A DNA stretch of 64,000 nt from Dehalococcoidia bacterium (GCA_022822375.1 JAJEBU010000055.1:1-64000), one strand, 5' to 3'; shown: positions 1 through 7,789, counted from the first letter of the stretch. Made by a program: numbers and translations. Notes: a model not told the origin generated them from the letters alone.

Positions 1-1
1 G

Positions 2-73
2 GAGTTGGCCTACCTCCTCTGGCCAATGCAGATCGCAGAGCCCTCGGGCGCGTCGTTCAGCTTCCCCGAGTAG
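2..73 (+). CDS. C-terminal end of an unidentified protein (partial)
   Basis: Only the last 23 codons are in the window, reading in frame to a TAG stop 30 bases before the ABC ATPase start. The tail (ELAYLLWP...FPE) is too short to identify. Substrate-binding proteins of the BtuF type often end in an 'elA-llhP' helix, and the next gene is a BtuD/FecE-like ATPase, so a corrinoid or siderophore binding protein is possible. That is inference from position only. Confidence 0.45.
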   Translation, partial: ELAYLLWPMQIAEPSGASFSFPE

Positions 74-103
74 GTGCTGACGGAGGATGGAAGGAGCCGA
101 CCA

Positions 104-943
104 ATGACGCTGAGGAACGGTGCAACAAACGGCGCGGCCGCAATTTCAGCGCGCAACGTGGGCGTCAGCATCGACGCGGCACGTTTGCTCGACGGCGTCG
201 ACCTCTCCGCCGAGCGAGGTCGGTTCGTGGGACTGATCGGCCCCAACGGTGCGGGCAAGTCAACGCTGCTGCGCGCGATGGCGAGTGTGCTCCGATATCA
301 GGACGGGGCCGTGTCGCTCTTCGGCCGAGACCTCGAGGCGCTGTCCTCGCGACGAATCGCGGAACTGTTGGCGCTGCTGCCTCAATCGCCGCCGTACTCG
401 CCGGGTTTCACCGCCGTCGAGCTTGTCCTGATGGGTCGCTATCCGCACCTGGGACGCTTCCAGGTCGAAGGACGCGACGACGAACGGATCGCGCATGAGT
501 CGATGCGCCTGACAGAGACCGACGCATTCCACGAGCGCAGCGTCGACACCCTCTCAGGCGGCGAACGGCAGCGCGTGTTCCTTGCGCGAGCGCTCGCGCA
601 GCAGCCGCAAATCCTGCTGCTGGATGAGCCGACGTCCAACCTCGACATCCTGCATCAGCTCAAGATCCTGTCCCTCGTCCGCCGCCTCGTCGATGACGGC
701 TTGACCGTCGTGACCGCGATTCATGACCTCAACCTGGCCGCCCGCTTCTGCGATCGGCTGGTGCTCCTGGAGGGCGGCCGCGTCGTCGCCGACGGAGCGC
801 CTGAAGCGGTGATCAGGCCCGACGTGGTCGAGCGTGCATTCGGCGTCCGCTCCGCGGTCTACCGAGATCCCGCCACTGGAGCGCTCGCGGTGAGCCTGAT
901 CGAGCCAGTCGGAACGGAGGCCGCTGATGCCGCCAGAGTCTGA
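104..943 (+). CDS. ABC transporter ATP-binding protein, BtuD/FecE type
   Basis: This is the ATPase subunit of an importer for cobalamin, haem or ferric siderophore; it would sit on the inner face of the membrane with a FecCD-type permease, which is not in the window. Walker A GPNGAGKST lies near residue 46, a Q-loop LLPQS follows, the signature LSGGERQRV is near 149 and Walker B LLLDEP near 170. The 279-residue length is normal for the family. The ORF track starts at GTG 74, but ATG 104 has AAGGAG seven bases upstream, so I start there. The stop overlaps cobO by 17 bases. The cobalamin operon directly downstream makes corrinoid uptake (btuD) the best guess, but substrate cannot be read from the ATPase. 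Confidence 0.88.
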   Translation: MTLRNGATNGAAAISARNVGVSIDAARLLDGVDLSAERGRFVGLIGPNGAGKSTLLRAMASVLRYQDGAVSLFGRDLEALSSRRIAELLALLPQSPPYSPGFTAVELVLMGRYPHLGRFQVEGRDDERIAHESMRLTETDAFHERSVDTLSGGERQRVFLARALAQQPQILLLDEPTSNLDILHQLKILSLVRRLVDDGLTVVTAIHDLNLAARFCDRLVLLEGGRVVADGAPEAVIRPDVVERAFGVRSAVYRDPATGALAVSLIEPVGTEAADAARV

Positions 944-1508
944 CCCATCCGAACGACCGACGCGCGGAGCGCCGTCCGGTCCGCGCGTGCGCAAGGGTCT
1001 CGTGATCGTCAACACCGGCAACGGCAAGGGCAAGACGACCGCGGCATTGGGCCTGCTCTTCCGCGCTTGGGGACGCGGACTCGACGTGCGGATGTTCCAG
1101 TTCATCAAGCACTCCACCGCACGCTTCGGCGAGCACCGCGCGGCAGACAAGATCGGCCTGCGGATCGAGGCGATGGGCGACGGCTTCACCTGGCTGTCCA
1201 AGGACATGGACGAGACCACCGCCCTCGCGCAGGAGCAGTGGCGCCGCTGTCGCGAAGTGATCCTGAGCGGCCCGGAGGACGTCATCGTCCTCGACGAGTT
1301 CACCTACGCGATGCACTACGGCTGGGTCGACACGCAGGAGGTCATCGACACCCTGCGCCAGCGTCCGCCGCAGATGCACGTCGTGATCACCGGCCGCAAC
1401 GCGCCCAAAGAACTGATCGAACACTCAGACCTCGTCACCGAGATGACGCTGATCAAGCATCCGCTTGAGGACCAGGGCATCAAGGCCCAACCAGGCATCG
1501 AGTTTTAG
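927..1508 (+). CDS. cobO: Corrinoid (cob(I)alamin) adenosyltransferase, CobA/CobO family
   Basis: The enzyme transfers the 5'-deoxyadenosyl group of ATP to the cobalt of reduced corrinoids, making the adenosylated form used by later steps. The P-loop GNGKGKTT is at residues 31-38, followed by the family's FQFIKH segment and, later, VIVLDEFTYA as the Walker B-like strand. At 193 residues it matches CobA/CobO rather than the unrelated PduO type. The first 20 or so residues are polar and probably disordered. It overlaps the ABC ATPase upstream and is ten bases from cobT, so all are likely co-transcribed. Confidence 0.93.
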   Translation: MPPESDPSERPTRGAPSGPRVRKGLVIVNTGNGKGKTTAALGLLFRAWGRGLDVRMFQFIKHSTARFGEHRAADKIGLRIEAMGDGFTWLSKDMDETTALAQEQWRRCREVILSGPEDVIVLDEFTYAMHYGWVDTQEVIDTLRQRPPQMHVVITGRNAPKELIEHSDLVTEMTLIKHPLEDQGIKAQPGIEF

Positions 1509-1517
1509 GCGCCGCCG

Positions 1518-2579
1518 ATGTCGACGATCGAACATGTCGTTCAGGCAATCGAGCCGCTCGATCACGCGTCAATGGAGGCTGCGGCGTCCCGTCAGCAACA
1601 GCTCACCAAGCCGGCCGGCAGCCTGGGACGGCTCGAAACACTCTCCATCCAACTTGCCGGCATCCAGAGCACCGCGCGGCCCGCGACCGAGCGAAAGCGC
1701 CTGATCCTCGCCGCGGCGGACCACGGTGTCGCCGCTAATGGCGTCAGCAGCTATCCGCAGGACGTCACCGCTCAGATGGTGCGGAACTTCCTCGCGGGAG
1801 GCGCAGCCGTGAACGTCCTCGCGCGCCACGCCGGATTGGACCTCACCATCGTTGACGCCGGCATGGTGAGGCCGCTGGAGCCGTCGCCGCAGCTCAAGGT
1901 CGTCCGCTTCGGGCCCGGCACGAGAAACATCGCAACGGGTCCGGCGATGTCCCGCGAAATCGCAGAGGCGACCGTGCTCGCCGGCATCGCCCTGGCGCAG
2001 GAGGCGGCGTCCGATGCAGAAATCCTGGCCGTCGGTGAGATGGGGATCGCCAACACGACCTCCGCGGCGGCCGTTGTGTCTTGCTTGAGCGGTCGTTCGC
2101 CAGCCGAGACCACCGACCGCGGCGCATCACGCACGGACCAGGAGTTGGCAGCGAAGGTCGCGGTGGTTCAGCAAGCCATCGCCGTGAACGACCCCGATCG
2201 ATCAGACGGCCTCGACGTCCTGCGCAGCGTTGGAGGCTTCGAGATCGGTGTGCTGGCAGGCGTCATGATCGGCGCGGCGGCGAGCCGCACGCCGATCATC
2301 CTGGATGGAGCCATCACAGCCGCCTCGGCGCTCATCGCGCAGGCGCTGGCGCCGCTCAGCGCGAACTACATGATCGCCGGGCACCGCTCGGTCGAGCGCG
2401 GCCACGCGGTCGCGTTGCGCCAACTCGGACTGGTGCCGCTGTTGGACCTCGATCTGCGTCTCGGCGAAGGCTCTGGAGCGGTCCTCGCACTGGGCCTCGT
2501 GGACGCCGCGGCGGCGTGCCTGAACGAGATGGCCACGTTCTCAGAGGCTGGCGTCTCGGATCAGACCTCGGCGCCATGA
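1518..2579 (+). CDS. cobT: Nicotinate-nucleotide--dimethylbenzimidazole phosphoribosyltransferase
   Basis: CobT makes alpha-ribazole 5'-phosphate from nicotinate mononucleotide and the lower-ligand base, the first step of nucleotide-loop assembly. The 353-residue length is typical. GEMGIANTTSAAA and the C-terminal RLGEGSGA motif are present, and the Glu of the latter is residue 317, matching the catalytic Glu317 of the well-studied Salmonella enzyme. The stop codon overlaps the cobS start (ATGA), a sign of translational coupling. No lower-ligand synthesis gene (bluB or bzaAB) is visible, so the base may be scavenged. Confidence 0.95.
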   Translation: MSTIEHVVQAIEPLDHASMEAAASRQQQLTKPAGSLGRLETLSIQLAGIQSTARPATERKRLILAAADHGVAANGVSSYPQDVTAQMVRNFLAGGAAVNVLARHAGLDLTIVDAGMVRPLEPSPQLKVVRFGPGTRNIATGPAMSREIAEATVLAGIALAQEAASDAEILAVGEMGIANTTSAAAVVSCLSGRSPAETTDRGASRTDQELAAKVAVVQQAIAVNDPDRSDGLDVLRSVGGFEIGVLAGVMIGAAASRTPIILDGAITAASALIAQALAPLSANYMIAGHRSVERGHAVALRQLGLVPLLDLDLRLGEGSGAVLALGLVDAAAACLNEMATFSEAGVSDQTSAP

Positions 2580-3331
2580 GCAGCCTGCGCACGGCAATCG
2601 GCTTTCTGACCATTCTGCCCGTCGCGCCCAAACGCGCGCCGACTGGCGCTGACCGCGCGTGGTTTCCTCTGGTCGGACTGCTGATCGGCGCGTGCCTCGT
2701 GGGAATCGACGCTGCCGCCCGAGAACTCGTGCCGCCGTTGGTGGTCGGTGCCCTGTTGCTCTCGGCGTTGCTCATCCTCACCCGCGGACTGCACATGGAG
2801 GGTTGGCTGGACTGCTGCGACGGGCTGCTCGGCGGACACACGCCGGCCGACCGCCTGCGCATCCTGCGCGACACGCATGTGGGCGCGTTCGCGGTCATTG
2901 GCGGCGGTGCGCTGATCGTGCTCCAATGGAGCCTGCTCGCCAGCCTGCCGGACGGCGCGCGGATCGGCCTGCTGCTGGTATGTCCCTGTTTCGGACGCCT
3001 GGCGATGCTGGCTGCAATGGACGTCTTCCCATACGTCCGCACCGACGGCCTCGGCAGCGCGTTCACCGTTGGGCGTCACTGGCGTCACATGGCATGCGGC
3101 GGCGCGACCGCGCTGCTGGCGGCCGGACTCGCGCTCGGACCGGGTGGACTCGCCGTCTGCAGCATCGTCCTCGCAGTTGCACTCCTTGCGGGACGCTGGA
3201 TCAGCCGACTCCTCGGTGGCCTGACTGGCGACGCGTACGGCGCGATCAACCAGATCGGCGAGGTGACGACACTGATGCTCGGCCTCGCGCTTGCGCCTGT
3301 GCTGCCCAACCTGTTCAACTCTGTCATCTGA
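2576..3331 (+). CDS. cobS: Adenosylcobinamide-GDP ribazoletransferase (cobalamin synthase)
   Basis: CobS is the integral-membrane enzyme that joins adenosylcobinamide-GDP with alpha-ribazole (or its phosphate) to complete cobalamin. The 251-residue protein is strongly hydrophobic with several membrane segments. It carries the family's early AIGFLTILPV stretch, the WLDCCDGLLGG motif with its metal-binding acidic residues, and the RLGR-like FGRLAMLA segment. The track ORF (2081) is a long artefact of the cobT shadow frame. ATG 2576 overlapping the cobT stop is the coherent start. Confidence 0.93.
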   Translation: MSSLRTAIGFLTILPVAPKRAPTGADRAWFPLVGLLIGACLVGIDAAARELVPPLVVGALLLSALLILTRGLHMEGWLDCCDGLLGGHTPADRLRILRDTHVGAFAVIGGGALIVLQWSLLASLPDGARIGLLLVCPCFGRLAMLAAMDVFPYVRTDGLGSAFTVGRHWRHMACGGATALLAAGLALGPGGLAVCSIVLAVALLAGRWISRLLGGLTGDAYGAINQIGEVTTLMLGLALAPVLPNLFNSVI

Positions 3332-3356
3332 TAGCGGTGAGACGATCGGAATCCTG

Positions 3357-3992
3357 ATGGAACCGACGACCTGGTACCTGATCAGACATGGGGAGACCGC
3401 CTGGAACCGTGAGCTTCGCATCCAGGGCGCGACCGATGTGCCGCTCAACGACATCGGTCGAGCTCAGGCTGCTGCGCTGTTGCACCGCCTCGGCTCGGTG
3501 GCCTGGGATTCCGTCTACGCCAGCGACCTTGCCCGCGCCGTCGAGACTGCGCAGATCGCGACCAGGCGCGCCGAGTCCTCCATCCACCGATGCCCGGAGC
3601 TTCGAGAACTCTCCTACGGACGCTGGGAAGGCCTCACCTCGGCTGAGGCACAGGCGCTCGATCCCACGGACTACCAGAATCGCTTCGACGGGCGGCGCGA
3701 AGACTTCGCCGCCCCCGGCGGAGAGACCTCCGGCCAACTGCTCAAGCGGGTCCGACGCTTCCACGACGCAGCCCGCCTGCGGCATACGTCAGGCCAGCGC
3801 ATCCTCGTCTGCGGGCACGGCGGATCGCTGCGGGCGCTGCTCGTCTGCCTGTTGAATCTGCCCGCAACCAGCCTATGGAGCTTCGATCTCTCCAATGCCA
3901 GCCTGTCCATCGTGAAGGCATGGCCGCAAGCAGCCGTGCTCGAATGTTGGAACGACATCAGCCACTTGTCGGAGTTGGGGTCGCCGAGATGA
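3357..3992 (+). CDS. Histidine phosphatase family protein, probable alpha-ribazole phosphatase (CobC)
   Basis: The phosphoglycerate-mutase-like fold is shown by the RHG motif at residues 10-12 (LIRHGETAWN), the later ELSYGRWEG segment and the second catalytic histidine in VCGHGGSLR. Members of this family act on many phosphomonoesters. Here the gene sits between cobS and cobU, and its stop overlaps cobU as ATGA, so removing the phosphate from alpha-ribazole-5'-phosphate (the CobC step) is the likely job. Location supports this; the sequence alone would allow a general phosphatase. The start at ATG 3357 follows cobS by 25 bases. Confidence 0.85.
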   Translation: MEPTTWYLIRHGETAWNRELRIQGATDVPLNDIGRAQAAALLHRLGSVAWDSVYASDLARAVETAQIATRRAESSIHRCPELRELSYGRWEGLTSAEAQALDPTDYQNRFDGRREDFAAPGGETSGQLLKRVRRFHDAARLRHTSGQRILVCGHGGSLRALLVCLLNLPATSLWSFDLSNASLSIVKAWPQAAVLECWNDISHLSELGSPR

Positions 3993-4522
3993 GCAGCCGA
4001 CTGACCCTCATCCTGGGCGGCGCGCGGGCCGGCAAGAGCAGCCTCGCACAACGAATCGCGTCCGAGTGCGGCGGACGCGTCCTCATGCTCGCAACCGCCG
4101 AGCCGCTCGACGACGACATGGCGTCGCGCATTGCCCGTCACCAGGCAGATCGCCCCAGCAGCTGGCGCACCATCGAGGAGCCGCTCAACCTCGTTGACGC
4201 CCTGACCCCGTTTCCACGCTGCGACATCGTCCTGCTCGACTGTCTGACCCTGTGGGTGAGCAATCTGCTGATGCGCAACGAATCGACTGACGCTTCGCTC
4301 GAAGCCGCCGCGCTCCTGGAGCACATCGCCGCCAACGACGCCCAGTGGATCGTGGTCAGCAATGAGGTCGGACTCGGAATCGTGCCCGGCTCGCTCCTCG
4401 GCCGCCGCTTCGCCGATGAGCTGGGGCGTGTCAACCAGCTGTTCGCTGCCGCCGCTGATGACGTGGCGTTCGTCGCCGCTGGGTTGCCCGTCTGGCTCAA
4501 GGCTGGGCCTGGTAGCAGCTAG
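3989..4522 (+). CDS. cobU: Bifunctional adenosylcobinamide kinase / guanylyltransferase
   Basis: CobU/CobP phosphorylates adenosylcobinamide with GTP or ATP and then transfers GMP to give adenosylcobinamide-GDP, the CobS substrate. The 177-residue protein has the P-loop GGARAGKSS at residues 10-18. The RIARHQADRP segment carries the histidine expected to be guanylylated, and LDCLTLWVSNLL and VVSNEVGLGIVP are the usual family blocks. The start ATG overlaps the preceding phosphatase stop. The true start is much later than the track ORF start at 3875. Confidence 0.93.
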   Translation: MSSRLTLILGGARAGKSSLAQRIASECGGRVLMLATAEPLDDDMASRIARHQADRPSSWRTIEEPLNLVDALTPFPRCDIVLLDCLTLWVSNLLMRNESTDASLEAAALLEHIAANDAQWIVVSNEVGLGIVPGSLLGRRFADELGRVNQLFAAAADDVAFVAAGLPVWLKAGPGSS

Positions 4523-4548
4523 ACTGTTCGCGGAGAGCGAGGACGTTC

Positions 4549-5073
4549 ATGAGCACCGCCGCATTCATCAAAGCCAACCTGGCCTTTGTCCACGCCGCGC
4601 TTGTTGATGCCCGCAACGGCACCGACGACCAGCTGCACTTCGTGCCCGAAGGCGGCAGCCATTCGATCGCCTGGTGCCTCTGGCACACCTCACGCGTCGA
4701 AGACCTGGTGATGAGCAACGTCACCGGACAGCCGCCGGTCTGGAGCGAAGAATGGGCCGACAAGACTGGCCTGCCGTTCAAGGGCTTCGGCACGAACATG
4801 TCGGACGACGAGGCGCAAGATGTCCACGTCGGCAGCATTGCGGCGTTGGGCGAGTACCAGGACGCGGTCTTCGCCCGCACCAACGACTACCTCGACGGTG
4901 CGTCGGACGAGGAGTTGGAGCGTCAGATACCGGCCCGCGACGGCACGGAAAGTGTCGGCGAAGCAATCTCGCTGCATATGATGGGCCACTTCAACGGTCA
5001 CCGCGGCGAGATCAACACGCTGCGTGGAATGCAGGGCATGCCGACCGTGATGGCTGCCCAAGGCACGCATTAG
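4549..5073 (+). CDS. DinB-like four-helix-bundle protein
   Basis: The DinB/YfiT superfamily contains metal-dependent four-helix-bundle proteins, some of them thiol S-transferases, many of unknown function. The metal triad is readable: a histidine in WCLWHTSRVED (about residue 49) and two in MMGHFNGHRGEI (near 150). At 174 residues the length is normal. It follows the cob operon by 26 bases but is probably its own unit with the Nudix gene downstream. The substrate cannot be predicted. Confidence 0.75.
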   Translation: MSTAAFIKANLAFVHAALVDARNGTDDQLHFVPEGGSHSIAWCLWHTSRVEDLVMSNVTGQPPVWSEEWADKTGLPFKGFGTNMSDDEAQDVHVGSIAALGEYQDAVFARTNDYLDGASDEELERQIPARDGTESVGEAISLHMMGHFNGHRGEINTLRGMQGMPTVMAAQGTH

Positions 5074-5085
5074 GTTCCGCGCGAG

Positions 5086-5754
5086 ATGCCTGACGAGTCC
5101 GGCGGCCCTGCCAGCTACGTCGACAGGGACAACGAATCGCCCGCTGCCCGCGAGGTACGCGAGGCCGTGCGCATCCACGACATCCAGACGCTCCCGGCAG
5201 ACATCGGCCGTTGGCGTGCGGCCGTCTTGATCGGTCTCTTGCCCTACAACGATCCCGCGGTCGTGCTGACCGTCCGATCTCACGAGGTGGAACATCACAA
5301 GGGCGAAATCTCGTTCCCGGGCGGTGCGCTGGATTCGATCGATGAACACCCCATGGCCGCTGCCTTGCGCGAGGCGGACGAAGAGGTCGGTCTGCGGCCC
5401 GAACACGTCGAAGTACTGGGCGAGCAGTCCCACTACCGCACGATGTCCGACTTTCACGTGACGCCCTACGTCGGATTGATCGACCGCGCGCCGTATCCGT
5501 TCCGTCCGCTGGCCATTGAGGTTGGCGAGATCATCACGCCGACGCTCACCCACCTGCTCGATCCTGCCAACGTCAAGTTCGAGCGGCGCGAGCGTGATGG
5601 TCAGGCGTTCTTCATGCGCGAGTACTGGTACGACGGTCACCGAATCTTCGGCGCCACGGCGACGATGCTGGGCCGCTTCCTCGACGACATCGCGCGACTG
5701 CGCGGCCTGCCGATCCCTTCGCCCGACTCTGCGCCCGACTCTGCGCACGGCTGA
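5086..5754 (+). CDS. Nudix hydrolase, coenzyme A diphosphatase-like (NudL/YeaB type)
   Basis: A Nudix box runs from about residue 77 to 103 (SFPGGALDS...LREADEEVGL) with the READEE core needed for Mg2+ binding. The preceding HHKGEISFPGG matches the extra signature of CoA and acyl-CoA pyrophosphatases, which cut CoA to 3',5'-ADP and phosphopantetheine. Length (222 aa) fits. The C-terminus has a short repeat, PDSAPDSA. The gene is thirteen bases after the DinB-like gene and ahead of tRNA-Ala. Confidence 0.82.
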   Translation: MPDESGGPASYVDRDNESPAAREVREAVRIHDIQTLPADIGRWRAAVLIGLLPYNDPAVVLTVRSHEVEHHKGEISFPGGALDSIDEHPMAAALREADEEVGLRPEHVEVLGEQSHYRTMSDFHVTPYVGLIDRAPYPFRPLAIEVGEIITPTLTHLLDPANVKFERRERDGQAFFMREYWYDGHRIFGATATMLGRFLDDIARLRGLPIPSPDSAPDSAHG

Positions 5755-5786
5755 GACGCGCGAAGGCAAGCTACGCTAGATATCCC

Positions 5787-5862
5787 GGGGCCGTAGCTCA
5801 GCCGGGAGAGCGCCGCCCTTGCACGGCGGAGGTCAGGGGTTCGAATCCCCTCGGCTCCACCA
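5787..5862 (+). tRNA. tRNA-Ala (anticodon UGC)
   Basis: The 76-base cloverleaf folds cleanly. The 7-bp acceptor stem is GGGGCCG with CGGCTCC (one G-T pair), the anticodon stem is CCGCC/GGCGG with loop CTTGCAC, and the T-arm contains GGTTCGAATCC. The anticodon TGC reads alanine codons, and the 3' CCA is encoded. A TACGCT hexamer just upstream may be its -10. It lies about 70 bases before a 5S rRNA gene. Confidence 0.97.
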
Positions 5863-5916
5863 ACACATTCCGCACAACGCGAGTGTCGGGATGCACATCG
5901 GTCGCCGCCAGTCCTG

Positions 5917-5925
5917 TGCTACGAT
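5917..5925 (+). promoter_or_regulatory. Extended -10 promoter of the 5S rRNA gene
   Basis: TGCTACGAT reads as an extended -10 (TGn plus TACGAT). The first base of the hexamer is 12 bases before the inferred 5' end of 5S rRNA, the canonical distance to a transcription start. No good -35 is visible. It suggests that the 5S gene can be transcribed on its own. Confidence 0.55.
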
Positions 5926-5931
5926 CTCCTC

Positions 5932-6052
5932 GAGCTGGTGATCAGAGCGCGGTGGCACCACCCGTTCCCATCCCGAACACGGAAGTGAAACGCCGTAGCG
6001 CCGACGATACTGGGGGGGCAACCCCCTGCGGAAAATAGGCCATCGCCAGCTC
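5932..6052 (+). rRNA. rrf: 5S ribosomal RNA
   Basis: The segment has 5S landmarks: the conserved CACCCGTTCCCATCCCGAACACGGAAGT block in loop B/helix III and an 11-bp terminal helix made by GAGCTGGTGAT and ATCGCCAGCTC, which sets the ends at 121 bases. No 16S or 23S rRNA lies next to it; the neighbours are tRNA-Ala and S1. A strong hairpin follows at 6067. All ORF-track entries over this stretch are spurious. Confidence 0.95.
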
Positions 6053-6066
6053 GCTTCCGACAACTG

Positions 6067-6099
6067 ACCGCCCGGCGTCTCCCTGAGGCGTCGGGCGGT
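6067..6099 (+). terminator. Hairpin terminator after 5S rRNA
   Basis: ACCGCCCGGCGTCT pairs with AGGCGTCGGGCGGT over 14 bp with two G-T pairs and a five-base loop. The following bases contain only a short T run (CTCGTTTGG), so it is a strong stem with a weak tail. Its place directly after 5S supports a terminator role. Confidence 0.7.
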
Positions 6100-6154
6100 A
6101 CTCGTTTGGAGGTTGGGCAGGCGGTTGCACGCAATCAGGACAGCCGCTCCACTG

Positions 6155-6163
6155 TGATACGAT
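6155..6163 (+). promoter_or_regulatory. Extended -10 promoter upstream of S1
   Basis: TGATACGAT is an extended -10 of the same type as the 5S promoter. Transcription would start near 6170, giving a leader of about 25 bases to the small ORF at 6194 and 70 bases to the S1 start at 6240. No clear -35 is seen. Confidence 0.5.
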
Positions 6164-6193
6164 TCGGCAAACCCCAGAAAGGAGACGGGGCAG

Positions 6194-6259
6194 ATGGCTG
6201 CGCCCACCGCAACACCCGCCCGCCCCAACTCACCATCCATTGACCACTCCCAGCACTGA
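6194..6259 (+). CDS. Small upstream ORF (21 aa) overlapping the start of S1
   Basis: ATG 6194 is preceded by AAAGGAG nine bases upstream, one of the best ribosome binding sites in the window. The frame ends at TGA 6257, beyond the TTG start proposed for S1, and is one frame away from it. The peptide begins MAAPTATPAR. It may be a leader peptide coupling translation to S1, or the true S1 N-terminus separated by a +1 frameshift or a sequence error. The sequence alone does not decide. Confidence 0.4.
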   Translation: MAAPTATPARPNSPSIDHSQH

Positions 6260-7625
6260 CATCGCCCCCAACCCATCGGAGATCGGGTCCGCCGAGCCAA
6301 GCACGATGGAGGAGCTCCTCGCCGAACCCGGTCGCGAACCGCTGAACCCGCGTCGCGGCGACATCGTCGAAGGCATCGTCGTTCACTGGTCCGGCTCCGT
6401 TCTGATCGTCAACGTCGGCGCGAAGTCTGAAGGCGTCGTCCATTACGAAGAAATGCGCTCGCTGACTGACAGCGAACGCGAATCGTTGAAGACCGGCGAT
6501 GGAGTCCCGGTCTACGTGACGGACTCGGAGCTCGAGGGCGGCTCCCTGGAACTGTCGATCGACCGCGCGCGCGGCGAGCAGGGCTGGCACGAGCTGCAGC
6601 GCCGCTTCGACGAGAACGAAGTCTTCGACGCCCGCGTCACCGGTTCCAACAAGGGCGGACTGCTCGTCAACGTCGAAGGCGTCAACGCCTTCGTCCCGCT
6701 CTCCCAGATTGTCGAGATCACCGGCGACCGCGAGCAGGCCATCGCCCAGCTGACTTCCTACGAAGGTCGCTCGCTGCGCTTCAAGGTGATTGAGATCAAC
6801 CGCCGTCGCAACCGCGTCATCCTCTCAGAGCGCGCCGCGGTCCAGGAATGGCGCGCCGAGCAGAAGGACCGCCTGCTCGAAGAGCTGCAGGAAGGCGAGA
6901 TTCGCACCGGCCGCGTCTCCAGCATTCGATCCTTCGGCGTCTTCGTCGACCTCGGCGGCGCCGACGGCCTGGCTCACCTCTCCGAACTGAGCTGGGAACG
7001 CGACATCGACCCCGAGACGATGTTCAGCATCGGCCAGACGATCGACGTCTACATCACCAAGATCGACAAGGAATCCAAGAAGATCGGCCTCTCCGTTCGC
7101 CGCGCCGCCCCCGAACAGTGGGACGAAATGGTGGACAAGTTCGAAGTCGGCGAGATCGTGCCGTCCGTGGTGACCAAACTGGTCGCCTTCGGCGCCTTCG
7201 CCCGACTCGAAGGTCCAGTCGAGGGCCTGGTGCACGTATCCGAGCTGGCCGACCGTCGGATCACGCATCCGCGTGAGGTCGTCCTGGAGAACGACATCAT
7301 CCCGGCCAAGATCGTCCGCATCGAGCGCGACCGACACCGTCTGGGACTGTCATTGCGGCAGGCCCGCTCGGACGCCGAACGCGTCGGCTGGGTCTTCAAC
7401 CAGGACGGCGGGATCACCCGCATGCCAGACGAGGTCGCCGAGCGCTTCGGTGTCGAGCAAGAGGCCTACACGCCGCCGCCCGCACCGCCGGAGCCAGAGC
7501 CGAGCCCGGCGCGCAGCGACAGCGCCGCAGCGTCCGAACCCGAGCAGGAGCCAGTCCGGGCGATGACCGCCATGCAAGAGGCGCTCGAAGCAGCCGGACT
7601 CACCGAGCAGGACGAAGGCTCTTAG
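6240..7625 (+). CDS. rpsA: 30S ribosomal protein S1-like protein (four S1 domains)
   Basis: Four OB-fold S1 RNA-binding repeats follow one another. They begin near residues 38 (RRGDIVEGIVV), 125 (NEVFDARVTG), 215 (GEIRTGRVSS) and 302 (GEIVPSVVTK), each ending in the family's 'G-h-pLSe' type motif. Such proteins bind mRNA on the small subunit and help initiation. The domain number matches short Gram-positive-style S1 rather than the six-domain enterobacterial form. The C-terminal tail of about 60 residues is proline- and glutamate-rich. The start is uncertain: TTG 6240 has no ribosome binding site and lies inside the small ORF at 6194. ATG 6306 is another option and would still keep all four domains. 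Confidence 0.88.
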   Translation: MTTPSTDIAPNPSEIGSAEPSTMEELLAEPGREPLNPRRGDIVEGIVVHWSGSVLIVNVGAKSEGVVHYEEMRSLTDSERESLKTGDGVPVYVTDSELEGGSLELSIDRARGEQGWHELQRRFDENEVFDARVTGSNKGGLLVNVEGVNAFVPLSQIVEITGDREQAIAQLTSYEGRSLRFKVIEINRRRNRVILSERAAVQEWRAEQKDRLLEELQEGEIRTGRVSSIRSFGVFVDLGGADGLAHLSELSWERDIDPETMFSIGQTIDVYITKIDKESKKIGLSVRRAAPEQWDEMVDKFEVGEIVPSVVTKLVAFGAFARLEGPVEGLVHVSELADRRITHPREVVLENDIIPAKIVRIERDRHRLGLSLRQARSDAERVGWVFNQDGGITRMPDEVAERFGVEQEAYTPPPAPPEPEPSPARSDSAAASEPEQEPVRAMTAMQEALEAAGLTEQDEGS

Positions 7626-7780
7626 CGTTCGCGTTGCAGCGGCTGCCATATCACGCTCCTGCGTGTCTACGCGCTGCTGCCCCGCGTCTGACTCGATATC
7701 CGCGTGTGCGGCGAGCATCCGACCGCTCCACAACAGACGCACAAGCATCGGCCGCCAGTGCGTTCGCCCCGCCGATGCTC

Positions 7781-7789
7781 TGATAAGCT
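7781..7789 (+). promoter_or_regulatory. Extended -10 promoter of clpC
   Basis: TGATAAGCT fits an extended -10. Transcription would start near 7796, about 48 bases before the preferred ATG 7843, or essentially at ATG 7795 if the mRNA were leaderless. No CtsR-type heptad repeat (GGTCAAA) is visible around it. Confidence 0.45.

Noticed and set aside
1-104. Cobalamin riboswitch before the cob genes
   Set aside because: No B12-box-like sequence is visible, and the upstream gene end leaves only 30 bases before the ABC ATPase start.
2561-3454. 297-aa minus-strand ORF over cobS and the phosphatase
   Set aside because: It is a GC-rich shadow of cobS. Its translation is low-complexity with many Gln/Arg/Glu and matches no family.
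5833-6300. Several minus-strand ORFs over the tRNA-Ala/5S region
   Set aside because: They cover tRNA-Ala and 5S rRNA and are not coding.
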